A DNA stretch of 64,000 nucleotides from Macrosoma leucophasiata (Eukaryota; Arthropoda; Insecta; Lepidoptera; Hedylidae): NCBI GenBank assembly GCA_036365455.1, contig JAWQUS010000002.1:1550001-1614000 (forward strand). The letters are read 5' to 3'. Under the pieces are notes generated by a model. It did no database searches. It was not told the DNA's origin and worked only from the letters and a program-made list of their open reading frames with translations. The number at the start of each line of letters is the position of its first letter. The first letter of the stretch is position 1. Positions 38,891-50,393 of the stretch are shown piece by piece. The translations under genes were made by a program, and so were the position numbers.

Positions 38891-40445
38891 AATCATAATC
38901 ATTTATTTACCAGAATGTAGTGGGCACATGTAGGTACACATGGTGAGGATATAATAAATAACATTATAGCACTTTGCCACTTTCATTACATAAACAAAAA
39001 CTAGCATTATTCACATTGATGGTAAATTAATGCTATAGTCTATAAACATCTACAACAAAATTAAACATTCTATTGCTGCTACTGGAGCTCTACCACTAGA
39101 AGAATAATGTATTTAAAATGTATATGTATGAAATAATGTATTTAATCGAATTAACGAAGAACGTCAACACAAAATCTGTATTCGTTTAGTTTGAAATTTA
39201 TTTATCTGTTCTAAAAACATTTGCATACCATTATGTGGTGAAATATATGAAACTTAACTTGTAATAGACCTCATGATTTCGAGCAAATAAATAAATCATT
39301 CATTCATTCTAATTTTATGATAATTTTCGAGTACCTATATTTTGGCAAAACTGGGTACAATTGTTTACGTACATATATGCAATCGACGAAATCAAAAGAA
39401 TATAATAAAAAAATGGTTCTGTTATAATACCAAATATCAGCAAGCTATTGCAATTTCTTTTATCCCGTCCTTTTTCAAATTCCAAACAAAAGAGCTAATT
39501 TAACATGTCACCATAGTTGTTAGTAAGTATAGTTAGCATCCCTCTTGTGATACCGATAATTCCTCACTTTACGTAGCTCATAAATTTACTAACACTAAAT
39601 TAAGACGAAAAACGAATTAAAAAGATTGCGTTTAGTTCGTGTTTCCAATATAAAATGTTGTTTGTAATGGAAAGTTTTATTCGACACTAAAAAGGATTAA
39701 AACATATGTATATTAATTAAGATATAAAGCAACGAGCTACAAACCCCCGATCTATATTTTTGTAGTAATATTGAACTAAATTAATTACATTATTATTATC
39801 AGCACGTCGCGAAATCAGTGATCAAATCAATCTAAAAAGAAAGGAAACTGTCTGAATTTGTTGGGAGCTTTGGTGTGGTTTGTACCAGGTACGAAAAAGA
39901 GAGTAAAATTTTAAACCAATCTCAAATATTGAAATCCATTGATTTTTATTTCAATGTAATAATAAAAAAAATATATTTTAAAAAAGTACCCATAAAGCTA
40001 TTAGAAAATGGCGGAAGGACTATTTTTTACGTTTTCATCGTACTCTACCTTCCGTGGCTCTATTTGGTTGGAGGACCGCCAAATGTTACTAATGCTTTTA
40101 AAAAATTGGCAATGTTTTTGTAATTTTAATCAAATTTCTGTATTTTATAGTGAATACTAGTACATGGTACAAAACTATACCAGAAACGGACCGTTAACTT
40201 AGATAGAAAGTGTTAATTATTTCCTTAATGCAGCAATTTATTATTCCAATATAATATATTGGAATACTTTCAACTACAAATGACATCACATATATTTTTA
40301 TACTGTGCAGCTACGGTTGTGATACTGAATAAACTTCACTTTTAGTTAATTAAGCACAAATACTGTATGCTTATTTCGACATGATTAATAGGACTATAGT
40401 TTTGGAAACAAATATAGTAAATTCGTGTTGTAAATATTGTTAGTG

Positions 40446-40792
40446 CAGTGCCGGATTAGCCATATAGCAGGAGTAGCAAATGCTACGGGCCCCGCGCCAA
40501 TGGGGGCCCCGTGCTTGTGCCCAAAAAAAAAACACAAATATGTAATACACCTTAGCTATTAGCATAGCATAGCATCAAAGGGAGCGTTGTCCACTAATTA
40601 TATAGGTACCTATATTATTATGTTACAAGTTGGCAATACCACAATACTTACAGGGGGAATCCCCTAAATTTGTTTTCGATTCCTTTTCGTAAATGTTGTT
40701 TTATTTACATCCTAAATTTCAGTAGGCAATGTAACTCTAGGGCCCCATGGTCACATTTGCTACGGGCCCCGCACCGGCTTTATCCGGCACTG
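40446..40792. mobile_element. MITE with CAGTGCCGGAT termini
   Basis: CAGTGCCGGATTA at the left and TATCCGGCACTG at the right. GCTACGGGCCCCGC occurs subterminally at both sides in the arrangement of an inverted repeat. TTAGTG flanks both ends as a probable target duplication. 347 bp, no ORF. The CAGTG ends suggest a hAT-related element, though a 6-bp duplication is short for that family. Confidence 0.82.
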
Positions 40793-42257
40793 TTAGTGTA
40801 GATAGGGTATTCAAAACCAGAAATACGACTTTGTTAACTTTTAACCGGTCTATAATAGTATATTACAGGGTGTACATATTTGCAAGTATTATACGATCTA
40901 TGCATTAACCGCTGAATCTTGCAGAGAATTGGTCGCTATAAAAATAGCCCCATAAAATAATAAGAAAAATAATTTAATTTACAATTAATATTCAGTGTTA
41001 GTACGATATTAAATTAAAAATTGAAAAGAGGATGAGCATAATATTTTACTGCGCATAATAAGTTGTTGAGCTGAATTACAAATTATTACTATGTTAGTGT
41101 AGTGTTAGGTCCGCGACGGTGGCGCTTTTATGAGCTTTCTTTGTGCAAAGCCATGACGCATGCGCGCTAGATTATCGCGGTTACACATCACATTTGTTAA
41201 TTACTTCTGTTGGCAGACGGTAAAGTTACCACCATGAAATATATTGCTGGAGTGTTCGTATTAATAATTGGGCATAAATGTAACTCTATTAAATACACAA
41301 TACATTTTGATATAATGGGATTGTCGTGTCAAATTGACAAAAATCCCCAAATTAATAAAGATAAAAAATAAAAAAAAAAAAAAACACAATTTCAAAGTGG
41401 CACTACATGTTTGAACTGTCAATTGTAGTGGACAGAGAAAGCGCTGAGAAATTACATGCATTTTTTTAAAACAATTTTGACGTTTAACGTTACCTAGACA
41501 TTGTTAAGTCATAATTTTGCGGACACTTTTTGTAACTGATTACACTTCTCAATTGCTTATACGTAAGATAAGACGGGGTAAGATATTTGTGTGTCTTAAT
41601 AAAGCCTAATCCAAGTGAGACCCTCAATTGAAGCGGCTCGACCGCCTAAATAGAGGGCTTCTTATCGAATTTACAAAATAAAATCGGGACGATACGCTGG
41701 TTAGCTGGGAAGTGATTCAATCATTCATTCGCATCTGAACCGACCTTCACACAAAGTTTGTTTGTTATATGCACGAAAAATACGACTTGAATTAGACAAT
41801 TTATTAAAATTTTTGAAAAACATATTGGCATTTTTAATATTGACTATTTTACGAAAGGTTATTTTTTAAATCCATGAATGTCTCTGTAATTAAATGAAGT
41901 AATTATTTGTTGCAATAGATTAATGTTATAAAATTATATGAATTAATGTTTCATATGTTTCATTGTCTGCAGTTATAGGTTTTTTGTTATTGAATATTAT
42001 TTTCTTGACATGATTGATGCAAATTGTCAGTGGACAATATTTGTCTGCATAAATAAACATTGTTCAGAAGTTAAATATATTTGATAATTAACATGTGTAT
42101 ATAAGTAAATATAATCACAATTAATATATATGATGAATGAAATGATATATCAATTTTAATGTTGTATGAGATGTATATCAAATTTTATCATAATTCATAG
42201 AATTTGAAATGCTAGAACTACAAAATGTAATTTACTCAAAAACCTGGTACGATAGTA

Positions 42258-42358
42258 CGATGTTTGACCTTGGTCTTTGTGTCTATAGGCTGCGGTCAGC
42301 CGTTGACATCGATGTGAACAGCAAGCTTGTTTGCCAATTCCATTACATAAAAAAAACA
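42258..42358 (+). repeat. SINE-like family A 3' end
   Basis: GTTTGACCTTGGTCTTTGTG... TGACATCGATGTGAACAGC ... TTACATAAAAAAAAC. Confidence 0.8.
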
Positions 42359-43814
42359 TCGCTTAAGTCAGCGACTAGAAACATAGACAACTACAAACAA
42401 AATCCTGTAACAATTTATTCTGTAGGTTCAGTGACTAAGTCTGGAAGCAATTTGATTCTAATGTAGTTCTAGCCTAAATTGGCCTCGTAGTAATGGCCTC
42501 ATAGTTAATTACAATTATAAATGAAATAATTGTTCGTAAGACTTACAAATACAGGGCTCACTTTCGCGACTATTATAAGAAACGTGTCTTTTTAGTTGTA
42601 TTTAACATTTTTAGTACAAATTTAGACAATTACAATCAACTTTTATGTTATTGACTTGTAGTTTCGTTGCATTTGTTTTTTTTTTTTCAATTAATAACCT
42701 AAACGTCTTTGTGAATGATTTTTTAAATTCATTTTGCACAATATCCAATGCAATAAATGTAGACTGTTTTTAAATTTATTATAATATATTTATTATTTTT
42801 AATGCGTTTAAATTTAGTATTAGTTCTTACTGTCTAGGCAATGATGATATTTTAAAAATTTGCTAACTATTATGCATTTTAGAATATTTTTTTTTTTATT
42901 TGAAATACACAAGCGTTTATGTTTGTAATCAATGAATTTGATTTTGAAATTAATTCTCGAAATGTTTGTGTATTTTATTTTCGTTGCAATATCTTTTCAA
43001 ACAATATGTATTTAACTACCAAATTATTAATTAGTTGTAAGATTCAAATGTAATTGTAAAGAATGGTTATTTATTCTTAATATAATAGGATGAGAATCTT
43101 ATTCTTCTTTAAAATGTATGACAAAATGTCCAATATTCATATTAATGGCCTGTGTTAGAAATTCGGAGCTAAGTTTTAGATTTTTGTACGTTCAAATGTA
43201 TACTGCTGGTGTTGATATAAAGTTTAATATAATTACTTAATTAAAAAAATATTTTATTGTTCAATGTAACTATTCATAATAATTAGAAAGAAAGTATTTA
43301 ATCGATTAATAGATTTCATTTTCAGAAAACAGCTACTAAGTATGTTGTTTTTAATTTGAGTTATACCGTAATCATCATCACATTGCGTAGAATGATCTAT
43401 GGTCATAGGTAAAGAACATGCTTGTATTGAACGGAATCTACGTTATTTTGAAAATATACCATTGTTCGAACTTTCAACTATAGTGAATGTAGCGCGACAT
43501 ACTCTCTGTTTATTCTTACATCAACATTTCCATAGGATTATCTGGAATTTGAGTCACATCCAAAGTAAATTCACGAAACAATTTGAACGAAAATTTGTCT
43601 ATGTTCAAGAAGTTCAGTTCTAAGAAACGACAAATTTGCCCCGTATGTAATACTATAAAGTGGTAAAATTTTGCATCTTGGTTAGCAGTAACTGTGTATT
43701 AGTGTTAATTATATATAGTTCCATTTTTATCGCTTCATCGTGGCACAAGAGTTGGCTGTATGGATATAACATCAGATACAAATACACAAAACTAGATAAT
43801 TCGATGAGAGTGTT

Positions 43815-43975
43815 GATTTAGACAAAAAAATATAGTAAATAAATAAAATACATCAATACATATTTTAAAATTTTAATGTTACTGAAGTATATATTTTTAT
43901 TCGCGTATTATAAGACTTTTAGGATCACTCATAACCCTTATAGGGAGGCCTTCGTTCTATGTTAAATATTAATAA
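43815..43975 (+). repeat. Direct repeat partner of 47045-47215
   Basis: Shares TGATTTAGACAAAAAAA, TTAATGTTACTGAAG, TAGGATCACTCATAA and CATAACCCTTAT with 47045-47215 in the same order and orientation, 3.2 kb apart. Confidence 0.65.
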
Positions 43976-44509
43976 ATTATATCAATATGTGTATATTGGG
44001 ACTAAATATCTAGCAGGAAGTAAGACCGCAGATATTATTTACATCAATGGATATTTGGATAAGTGCAGACTTAGTTACAGTACTTCGACACGAATTCCAT
44101 TATTTCATTGAAAATTGTAATCAGGTCTGCACTTATTAGGTACTTGGACGTACTATCACTTCCAATGTTTTAGCGCATATACGTATTTTATTTTCATGGT
44201 ATTATTTTTTGATCAAATAATATAATGAACATTTCTTATAATAAAATTATGATTTTATTTAGTTAACAATTAAACTCTGGGATGTTCTGGATATAGTGAA
44301 GTGGGTACGTCAGACTAAGTGATGCGGAAAGATTTTAATCAATGTTAACCGGCATAACAAATTAATAGTTTTGCTAAGGAAAATAAAATGCGATGTTTTA
44401 CAAAAGTGTCGTTTTATTTGTACATTTATACACTTATACAATTATATTTATTTGTATACATAAAGTATTTCCAGTTCTATGTGAACCAACATACACATAG
44501 GAGTCACAT

Positions 44510-44623
44510 GGCCGAATACTCAAACGTCACTCAATTTTAAGCAACGCTCAAATGTGCACTATCTCTATCGTTTGAACGTGTTTTATTAATACGAGACTTT
44601 AAGTGACGTTTGAGTATTTGGCC
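44510..44623. mobile_element. Small foldback element
   Basis: GGCCGAATACTCAAACGTCA (44510) and TGACGTTTGAGTATTTGGCC (44604-44623) form 22-bp arms with one mismatch around a ~70-nt centre. Confidence 0.75.
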
Positions 44624-44760
44624 GTTACTTTGAATCATCGACTATAGAACCATAAGCGGCGTTGTGTCGTCGATGCTCTGAATAAATATTCTTCTTAGTT
44701 TTGTCTAAAATATAAACAGGGGTGCGACCATAGATTTATTATCTACTTCGTTAAATCTAT

Positions 44761-44995
44761 GGGTGCAACCGCCTACCGACATTGCTATTGTCGTTGTCAT
44801 TACCGTCCAATTGTCATGTCGATTTCTAGCTCCTTTAAAAGGAGTAGTGATAATCTGATCATTTTTCTTGCTCTCGTAGGTGAGAAACAAGCGATAGTGG
44901 TATATTATTTCGATTATTGTTACTTAGTTAAAGCAAAAATCGACATTGACAGCAATGACAACGACAATAGCAAGGTCGATAGGCGGTCGCATCCC
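44761..44995. mobile_element. MITE with ~60-bp imperfect inverted ends
   Basis: Left GGGTGCAACCGCCTACCGAC...CATTGCTATTGTCGTTGTCA pairs with right TGACAACGACAATAGCAAGG...AGGCGGTCGCATCCC. The left end is preceded by a second small hairpin (TGCGACCATAGATTTA / TAAATCTATGGGTGCA). Confidence 0.78.
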
Positions 44996-45196
44996 AGATA
45001 TATAACGTTTTATAACTCCGAGATTTTAATCAGAATTTCAATCAGAGGCGATAGGTGTTATCTTCGTCAGGCTGTCTGATAGATAGCAGTAGAAAGCAAA
45101 GATAACCATTTCTACAGTTAATCTGATTATTACTATCGCTTTAATATCGCCTACTAAAAGAATGACGACAGTCAGATAATCGCTTCCTGTCCGAAA

Positions 45197-45265
45197 TCAA
45201 ATTTCTCTTTCCATTTTTCCTTTGATATCTAAAACCACTTGCATGTGTTATTGCTAAATATGTTA
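45197..45265 (+). repeat. Degenerate 3' flank of the tRNA-like element
   Basis: TCAAATTTCTCTTTCCATTT... and CTTGCATGTGTTATTGCTAA match the tail that follows the tRNA-like part in other copies (TCAAATTTTTCTTTCCATTT, AAGCATGTGTTAATGCGAAA). No tRNA part remains. Confidence 0.6.
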
Positions 45266-45299
45266 ATTTTGGGTTTGGCGCGCTGAGTTTAAGTATTAG

Positions 45300-45392
45300 C
45301 GATGCACTCTTCGAAGAGGAACGGTGATCGGCGATAACGATGTAGGAACGTTCTATACTGGGAGGCAAGTTGTTTGGCGTATTGTAGTCAAC
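45300..45392 (-). pseudogene. Decayed partial copy of EEF1AKMT1 exon 3
   Basis: The plus-strand text GATGCACTCTTCGAAGAGGA at 45301 closely matches GATGCACTCTTCGGAGAGGA at 45975 inside the real exon, and similarity continues about 90 bp (GGCGATAACGA..GTAGGAA, GGGGCAGTTTGTCTG-like). It covers the region coding YDYNSPD...ADPPFLSEEC with several substitutions and small indels. It lies about 400 bp downstream of the gene end on its strand. Confidence 0.7.
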
Positions 45393-45783
45393 CTCTGAGT
45401 GGTAATGTACCCTACAATGTATTGACCATAGAAGATACTATCAGGGAACTGACTGCTTGACTATGTGACCAAGTGTGTAGTCAAACGACCTTATACGGTG
45501 GTTATTTGGTGGTGATTTTGGATAACCGGAAAGTTCCTTGACTATACGTCGTCATATATGCCATGAGATTAAAAAAATACAAATCTTTGCTGTAAGTACG
45601 ACGTTGAAGTTAAACTTCAGCACACTGCAGACTCTACCAAAATTCCATACAAACGCTTAATTTGGTCTCTATTACACAGACATTATTACATATTCTCTGC
45701 CTTCAGGTATATACGTACTATGAGGTTAAAAACGTATGGCAATCCCAAACCACAAGCTCATATAATCAAGGAGCCAGTAAACA

Positions 45784-48700
45784 TCATCTCAACACATCAT
45801 CCAATTCAAAATTAGCGTAGCAAGAGAACTCATTAGCCAAATTGTTTCTGTGACACGGTTGGAACTGGCAAAGCTTTAATTTCAACAACTTTTCGACGTT
45901 ATCCTTCATTATAGCACCAGTGCAAACAACAATTTTGTCTTTGGCGAGCAGTTTTATGGTTTCCGACGTCTTAGAGATGCACTCTTCGGAGAGGAACGGT
46001 GGGTCGGCGATAACGAGGTCGTAGGAATGCTCTGCGCCCGGGGGCAGTTTGTCTGGAGAGTTGTAGTCGTAGAAAATGAAGTCTGGCGCGTGCACTTCGA
46101 ACCTCCTGTCATATTCCAGCAGCGATACTGCAAATAAATAATATTTTGATTGATAAATATTAAGAAAAAAGTTCTGCAAAGTGGGTTAACGGACGACAAT
46201 TTTACGTGGGTACCAGAAAAAGAAGAAACCTTGCGTCGCAAGCCGAACGTGGCTCTCTCCGCGCTCTCGCTTGCATGCTCGGCTCAGGCGGAACGTGACA
46301 CTGTTTCGTGCGTGCAGCGGGCGTTCATAGATTTGTAATACGTTATCATGTCAATAAAAAAGATGAGCGTCTCGGGACGCCCGACAGGAGAGATAACTTA
46401 AACTAAAAGCGTATATCCGAAATACGCTGTGGGTTAGAGTGAGAGGAGGAGTCTACCTACCGCAGCCACATGCATGACGCATGAGAGAAAGGGAAGCCAG
46501 ACAGACAGGCGCCGTAAGTAACGCGTTACGTAACGAAGCAGTTTACCACCCATGAGAATTTATCACTTCAAACTATACAATGCGAATGTAGGTGGTTGCA
46601 GAGACCCAGAAAGACCACGACTGACCTACCCTGACCAAATATGTACTATCTGAAAGTGGGATCAAGAGTCTTGGCAATCGGTGTGCATGTATAAAGAGAG
46701 AAGCGAGTGTTCATTTAGACCAGTGATTCCCAAAGTGGTCTATATCGACCCCTGGGGGTCTATGACAAACTGGAAGGGGTCGGCGACAGTGAAAGAAAAT
46801 TTGGGGGTCCATGAAATGTAAATGGGGGTCCACGATAATGGATCTCAACACATACACTGATACTACCAATTCACTTACATCATACCAGTAATTCCCAAAG
46901 TGGTCCATGGGAGACTCGAGAGGGGTCTACGTAGGCGTGAATAAAAATTGTAAATATGGGAATGTGATATAAATGTAGCCCGGGGGTCCACAGAAACCAG
47001 AAAAAATTGGAAAGGGTCTACAAGAAAAAATAGTTTGGGAACCTCTGATTTAGACAAAAAAAATAGTTAAAAAATAACATACATACATACACAATATAAA
47101 ACATATATTAATGTTACTGAAGCATTTATTTTTATTGGCGTAATACCTATAAGACTTGTAGGATCACTCATAAGTCTCATAACCCTTATTAGGCATTCAT
47201 TCTATGTATGATGAATGTAGAAGAAGCACGAGAGTAATGTAAGAATCGAGATATTTGGCACTCTACGCTCTTTGCCTACCCCGTGAGGTTCTTGGCGTAA
47301 AGATTTACATACATATTTATTAAAAAAAAACTGAAACTGTTTCAATGACTTAATGCAAAACTTAGATCTGAAGACCCTGATTTGATACTTTAGACTTTAG
47401 GGAGTGTGTATTGGGTATTATTTCAGTTATATAGGCAGCAGTATTTCTTTAGCACATAGAGCTAATTTGCCATATTCAAAACTTTCTTTTTTCCGGTATC
47501 ATCCTGCAATCAGTCCGCAGACTATAAATAGATGGGTTAAGTGCGTTTTGTCGCTTAAGGCGCAACACCCATTGGAGTTAGCCTTTCTTTGTGCCTGTAT
47601 AATTTCAGGACTTGTAATCGTCAAAGATATCCCGCCTCTTTTTAAGACCACGTATGGTTTCCGGGATTGTGAGCTGACCTGCCAGCTGATTCGGGTGCTT
47701 TGATAACCTGAGTTTATAGCTCTCTGCATGAGTGTTAATTTCATCCTTTACATTCTTAACTAAAAAAAATTACCTGCTGCCCTCTCACCAATTTGCCTTT
47801 TTACAGGCACAAAGAGTGTGGGGCAAGAGATCAAAGCCACTTTCCCTCCGTCCGGCAGCATTTTATCCACCACCTTCACCAAGACTTGGACTGTTTCCTC
47901 ATTGTACCAGAACTGGCTCAGTTGCTGTAATCAGTTGTTCACAATATTGAAATAAAAGTAGGATATCTTGTGACTTCTTCATGTGACATAAACTATCTAA
48001 AATAGTTTTTTTTTTTATGTAATTAAAGTGGCAAAAAAGCATGCAGTTCACATTGATGTTAAGTGATGACTGCAGCCTAAAGACACCCACACGATGACCA
48101 GAGGTCAAAATGCAGATGCGCTGCCACTCCTGAGGCATTCGGCATTATGCCTCTGTGCCAGAAATTACAGGGCCATACATTACCACCTGTGTGTCAAGAA
48201 GTAGCCTATTTGGATTTGTAAATCTGTTTTCAACTCAGAAAATTATTATAATCATTATTTTGGAAATGTGTTATCTTACACTGGTGGTAAAGCTCCAGTC
48301 TCAGAGATGGGGGCGTAGGCACCACCGCATTACCTATTATACTTGCTGCTAAATGGTAGTGTTCAACACTAATGTGCTGTCACCGGTCAGGTGGTAATGT
48401 ACGGCCCTGTAATTTCCAGCATAGAGGCATAAAACCTTAGGCCTCAGAAGTGGTAACGCATCTGCATTTTGACCTCTGCTGCACTACAGCCTATAGACAT
48501 ACTCACAAATAAACCAGAATATGCCAATATATCTATCAATCTAAATAAATCATTTAATTTCAAGTATGTTAACAATATTTAATGCAGTGGTGTTGCAATG
48601 GAGGTAACACCGGACTAGGTTAAAGTTATGATAGCAAAAATAGTTTATAGTAATAGTAATCATTTTCAGAACAGCTTTTTTATTTACCCAGTTTTCTTCA

Positions 48701-48840
48701 AAGATTATGTTACCACTCAGTTTGTTCTCGGCTTGTAATTTATCAATAATCTCCTGTCTCTTCTGCTGCTCGGCGTAGAACTCCTGCAAAGCTGCAAACG
48801 TCTCTGCTGATAATACGGGCATGTCATCATCTTCTTCCAT
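45784..48840 (-). CDS. EEF1AKMT1: EEF1A lysine methyltransferase 1 (N6AMT2-like), complete, 3 exons
   Basis: A SAM-dependent class I methyltransferase that in animals and yeast methylates a lysine of translation elongation factor eEF1A. Exons on the minus strand are 48840-48688, 47924-47789 and 46127-45784. They give 210 residues, close to the ~214 of the vertebrate protein. Conserved parts are LSAETFAALQEFYAEQQ at the N-terminus, QLSQFWYNEET, LLEYDRRF, FIFYDYNSP, the catalytic-type motif ADPPFLSEEC (DPPF at about residues 138-141, like the N6-methylase NPPY family), CTGAIM and RNNLANEFSCYANF. Junction phases are 0 and 1. The start is the only ATG before the conserved N-terminus. It is head-to-head with NAA80, 681 bp apart. 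Intron 2 (46128-47788) is full of repeats. A decayed copy of part of the last exon lies at 45300-45392. Confidence 0.94.
46128..47788. other. EEF1AKMT1 intron 2, repeat-filled
   Basis: Contains the CCCAAAGTGGTC repeat (46725-47050), the direct-repeat partner (47045-47215) and a plus-strand frame at 47404-47703 (FFRYHPAISPQTINRWVKCV) that resembles a tyrosine-recombinase fragment from a DIRS/Crypton-type element. The last call is tentative because the frame is short and partly broken upstream. Confidence 0.5.
48005..48192 (-). repeat. SINE-like family A copy, minus strand
   Basis: TTTTTTTTTATGTAATTAAAGTGGC, CATGCAGTTCACATTGATGT to GGGCCATACATTACCACCTG. In EEF1AKMT1 intron 1. Confidence 0.85.
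48278..48500 (+). repeat. SINE-like family A copy, plus strand
   Basis: ACTGGTGGTAAAGCTCCAGT, GCACCACCGCATTACCTATT, CTGTCACCGGTCAGGTGGTA, then truncated. It faces the 48005-48192 copy in the same intron, forming an inverted pair. Confidence 0.82.
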
Positions 48841-49521
48841 TGTTACTGAAGTGTAAGCAGGAAAATATTTATATTTATTTTGTTATTTTTATGATCTTTC
48901 CAGGTTTTGTGCATGATCATGAATAGTTCGGGTTTATATAAAGTATTTCAATCACAAATGTAATAATTGCAATGAAAAGACAGTATCGTACACTTGAGTA
49001 GGTACCTATTTTCAAATAATGCCGCGCTTATGTATCAAGCAAACTACAACGTAATAGCTTTCACTTTTAATGTTTATAATGCATATCAACGCGTTCCAAA
49101 TGGTACAATGAACGCTAAACGCATAAAATTTGGATTTTGAGACAATTGTATAGTTTTTATATTAGTGACAGCTAAAAATAGGTTAGTTTTGCTGGGAGCA
49201 GGCATGGGCGAAGACTCGCGCCGCAGGAAAGTGAAATTTAAAAATGCACATACCCGTCAATTAAGCCTCGCAGCAGTGTAAACATCGATCATTTACATGA
49301 AGTAAGTATTTTCTAGAGTTTATGTTTAGTTTTATGTTCAATTTATACAATTTGGAAATATTTTTTTAACTAAAAGCTTATTTTTGACAGCCATTGACAG
49401 CTTTTTGATGTATATTTTTTTGCCGTCAAATGTGGTATTGATCCTTTCTTCGTACAGCCTTATCTTGATCGAGATATTTTAGACAAGAATTAATTATTTC
49501 ATTTATTTACAGAACAAGATT
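48841..49521. promoter_or_regulatory. Shared upstream region of EEF1AKMT1 (-) and NAA80 (+)
   Basis: The 681 bp between two divergent start codons must hold both promoters and 5' UTRs. On the plus side a probable 5' UTR intron is visible: donor GAA|GTAAGT at 49302 and acceptor TTTACAG at 49506-49512, nine bases before the NAA80 ATG. No TATA box or other core element is clear enough to claim. No repeat-family copy was recognised here, unlike the flanking introns. Confidence 0.55.
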
Positions 49522-50124
49522 ATGGATATTGGAATATTAGAATTATTGCCGTTACATAATCATCCAGAGTATTTGAAACCATGCTGTAAAATGATCAACG
49601 AAGAATGGCCTCGTAGCGAAACAGCCAGGATGATGTCTCTAAAACTATCCACCGATTATTTACCGACTTCTTTCGTTTTAGTAAAGAACAGAAAAGAAGT
49701 TTTGGGACATTGTAAATTATCCTCGATACCTCTGCTGAGAAATAGTTGCTTCCTTGAAACTGTAGTAATAAGTAAATCGATGCGTGGCAAGAAATTGGGG
49801 ACCTTCATGATAACGAGGATTGAGCAGTATTGTAAAAATGTACTTAAATTGGATATGATTCATTTATCGACAAAAGGACAAGAGAGTTTCTATGCTAAGT
49901 TAGGGTATACGATCTGTGAGCCAGTGTCTATTTATGGCTGTTCTGTTGCAAAAAATTACGAGCCACAGGCTCCTCCATGTAAAATCAGCAATTCACCAGC
50001 GGTACCCCATATCAGTACAGGGATGCCACCGCCACCGCCCCCACCGATGCCGAAAACTGATAGCGTTATCAATCATAGTAGCCATAAGTCCTCGAAAACA
50101 TACATGTTCAAAGCATTAATTTAA
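49522..50124 (+). CDS. NAA80: N-alpha-acetyltransferase 80-like GNAT enzyme (actin N-terminal acetylase)
   Basis: A 200-residue protein in one coding exon. The GNAT acetyl-CoA-binding signature is at about residues 81-93 (VVISKSMRGKKLG, the R-G-x-x-L-G turn), followed by the helix FMITRIEQYC and the C-terminal fold strand ESFYAKLGYTICEPV. The N-terminal half has NEEWPRSETARMMSL and SFVLVKN, typical of NAA80 (Fus-2/NAT6). A run of seven prolines at residues 169-175 precedes the tail KTYMFKALI. In vertebrates the equivalent polyproline loop contacts profilin, and the enzyme acetylates the processed N-terminus of actin in the cytosol. The start is preceded by a probable 5' UTR acceptor and sits at the beginning of the conserved region. 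Specific substrate is inferred from family resemblance. Confidence 0.9.
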   Translation: MDIGILELLPLHNHPEYLKPCCKMINEEWPRSETARMMSLKLSTDYLPTSFVLVKNRKEVLGHCKLSSIPLLRNSCFLETVVISKSMRGKKLGTFMITRIEQYCKNVLKLDMIHLSTKGQESFYAKLGYTICEPVSIYGCSVAKNYEPQAPPCKISNSPAVPHISTGMPPPPPPPMPKTDSVINHSSHKSSKTYMFKALI

Positions 50125-50393
50125 GTTCATAACATACTCCATTAATCAGTTAAGACTCACATAAGTGCAAAGTATTAGTTAATATTAAAAAATAGGCAGA
50201 TAAAAAAAATAATGTAATATATTGACATCATAATTATATGCAGTTTTATTTTACCAGATTACACACAACAGAAGTCCTAATAATCTCATAATCATCATAA
50301 TGACGGCCATTTGTGTAGCCAAGATAAAGCCGTATGTTCTGTTGTAAATGTAATAGGGGTTACATTTACAACAGAATATAGTGAATGTTCATA

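Larger units (their letters stand above)
35745..45299. other. Gene-poor AT-rich intergenic region between Klp98A and EEF1AKMT1
   Basis: No convincing protein gene or RNA gene is seen in about 9.5 kb. Open frames are under 110 codons and unlike known proteins. Recognised contents are family A copies (35938-36018, 38665-38890, 42258-42358), a tRNA-SINE (37735-38040), MITEs (40446-40792, 44510-44623, 44761-44995), part of the GTCGTC(T/C)ATTAATCACGTGA repeat (37605-37735) and one member of a direct repeat (43815-43975). The rest, notably 36360-37560, 39110-40440 and 40800-42200, is unannotated AT-rich sequence. Confidence 0.6.

Noticed and set aside
43399..43623. 74-codon open frame starting MVIGKEHACIERNL
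   Set aside because: No recognisable homology and it lies in repeat-flanked AT-rich DNA.
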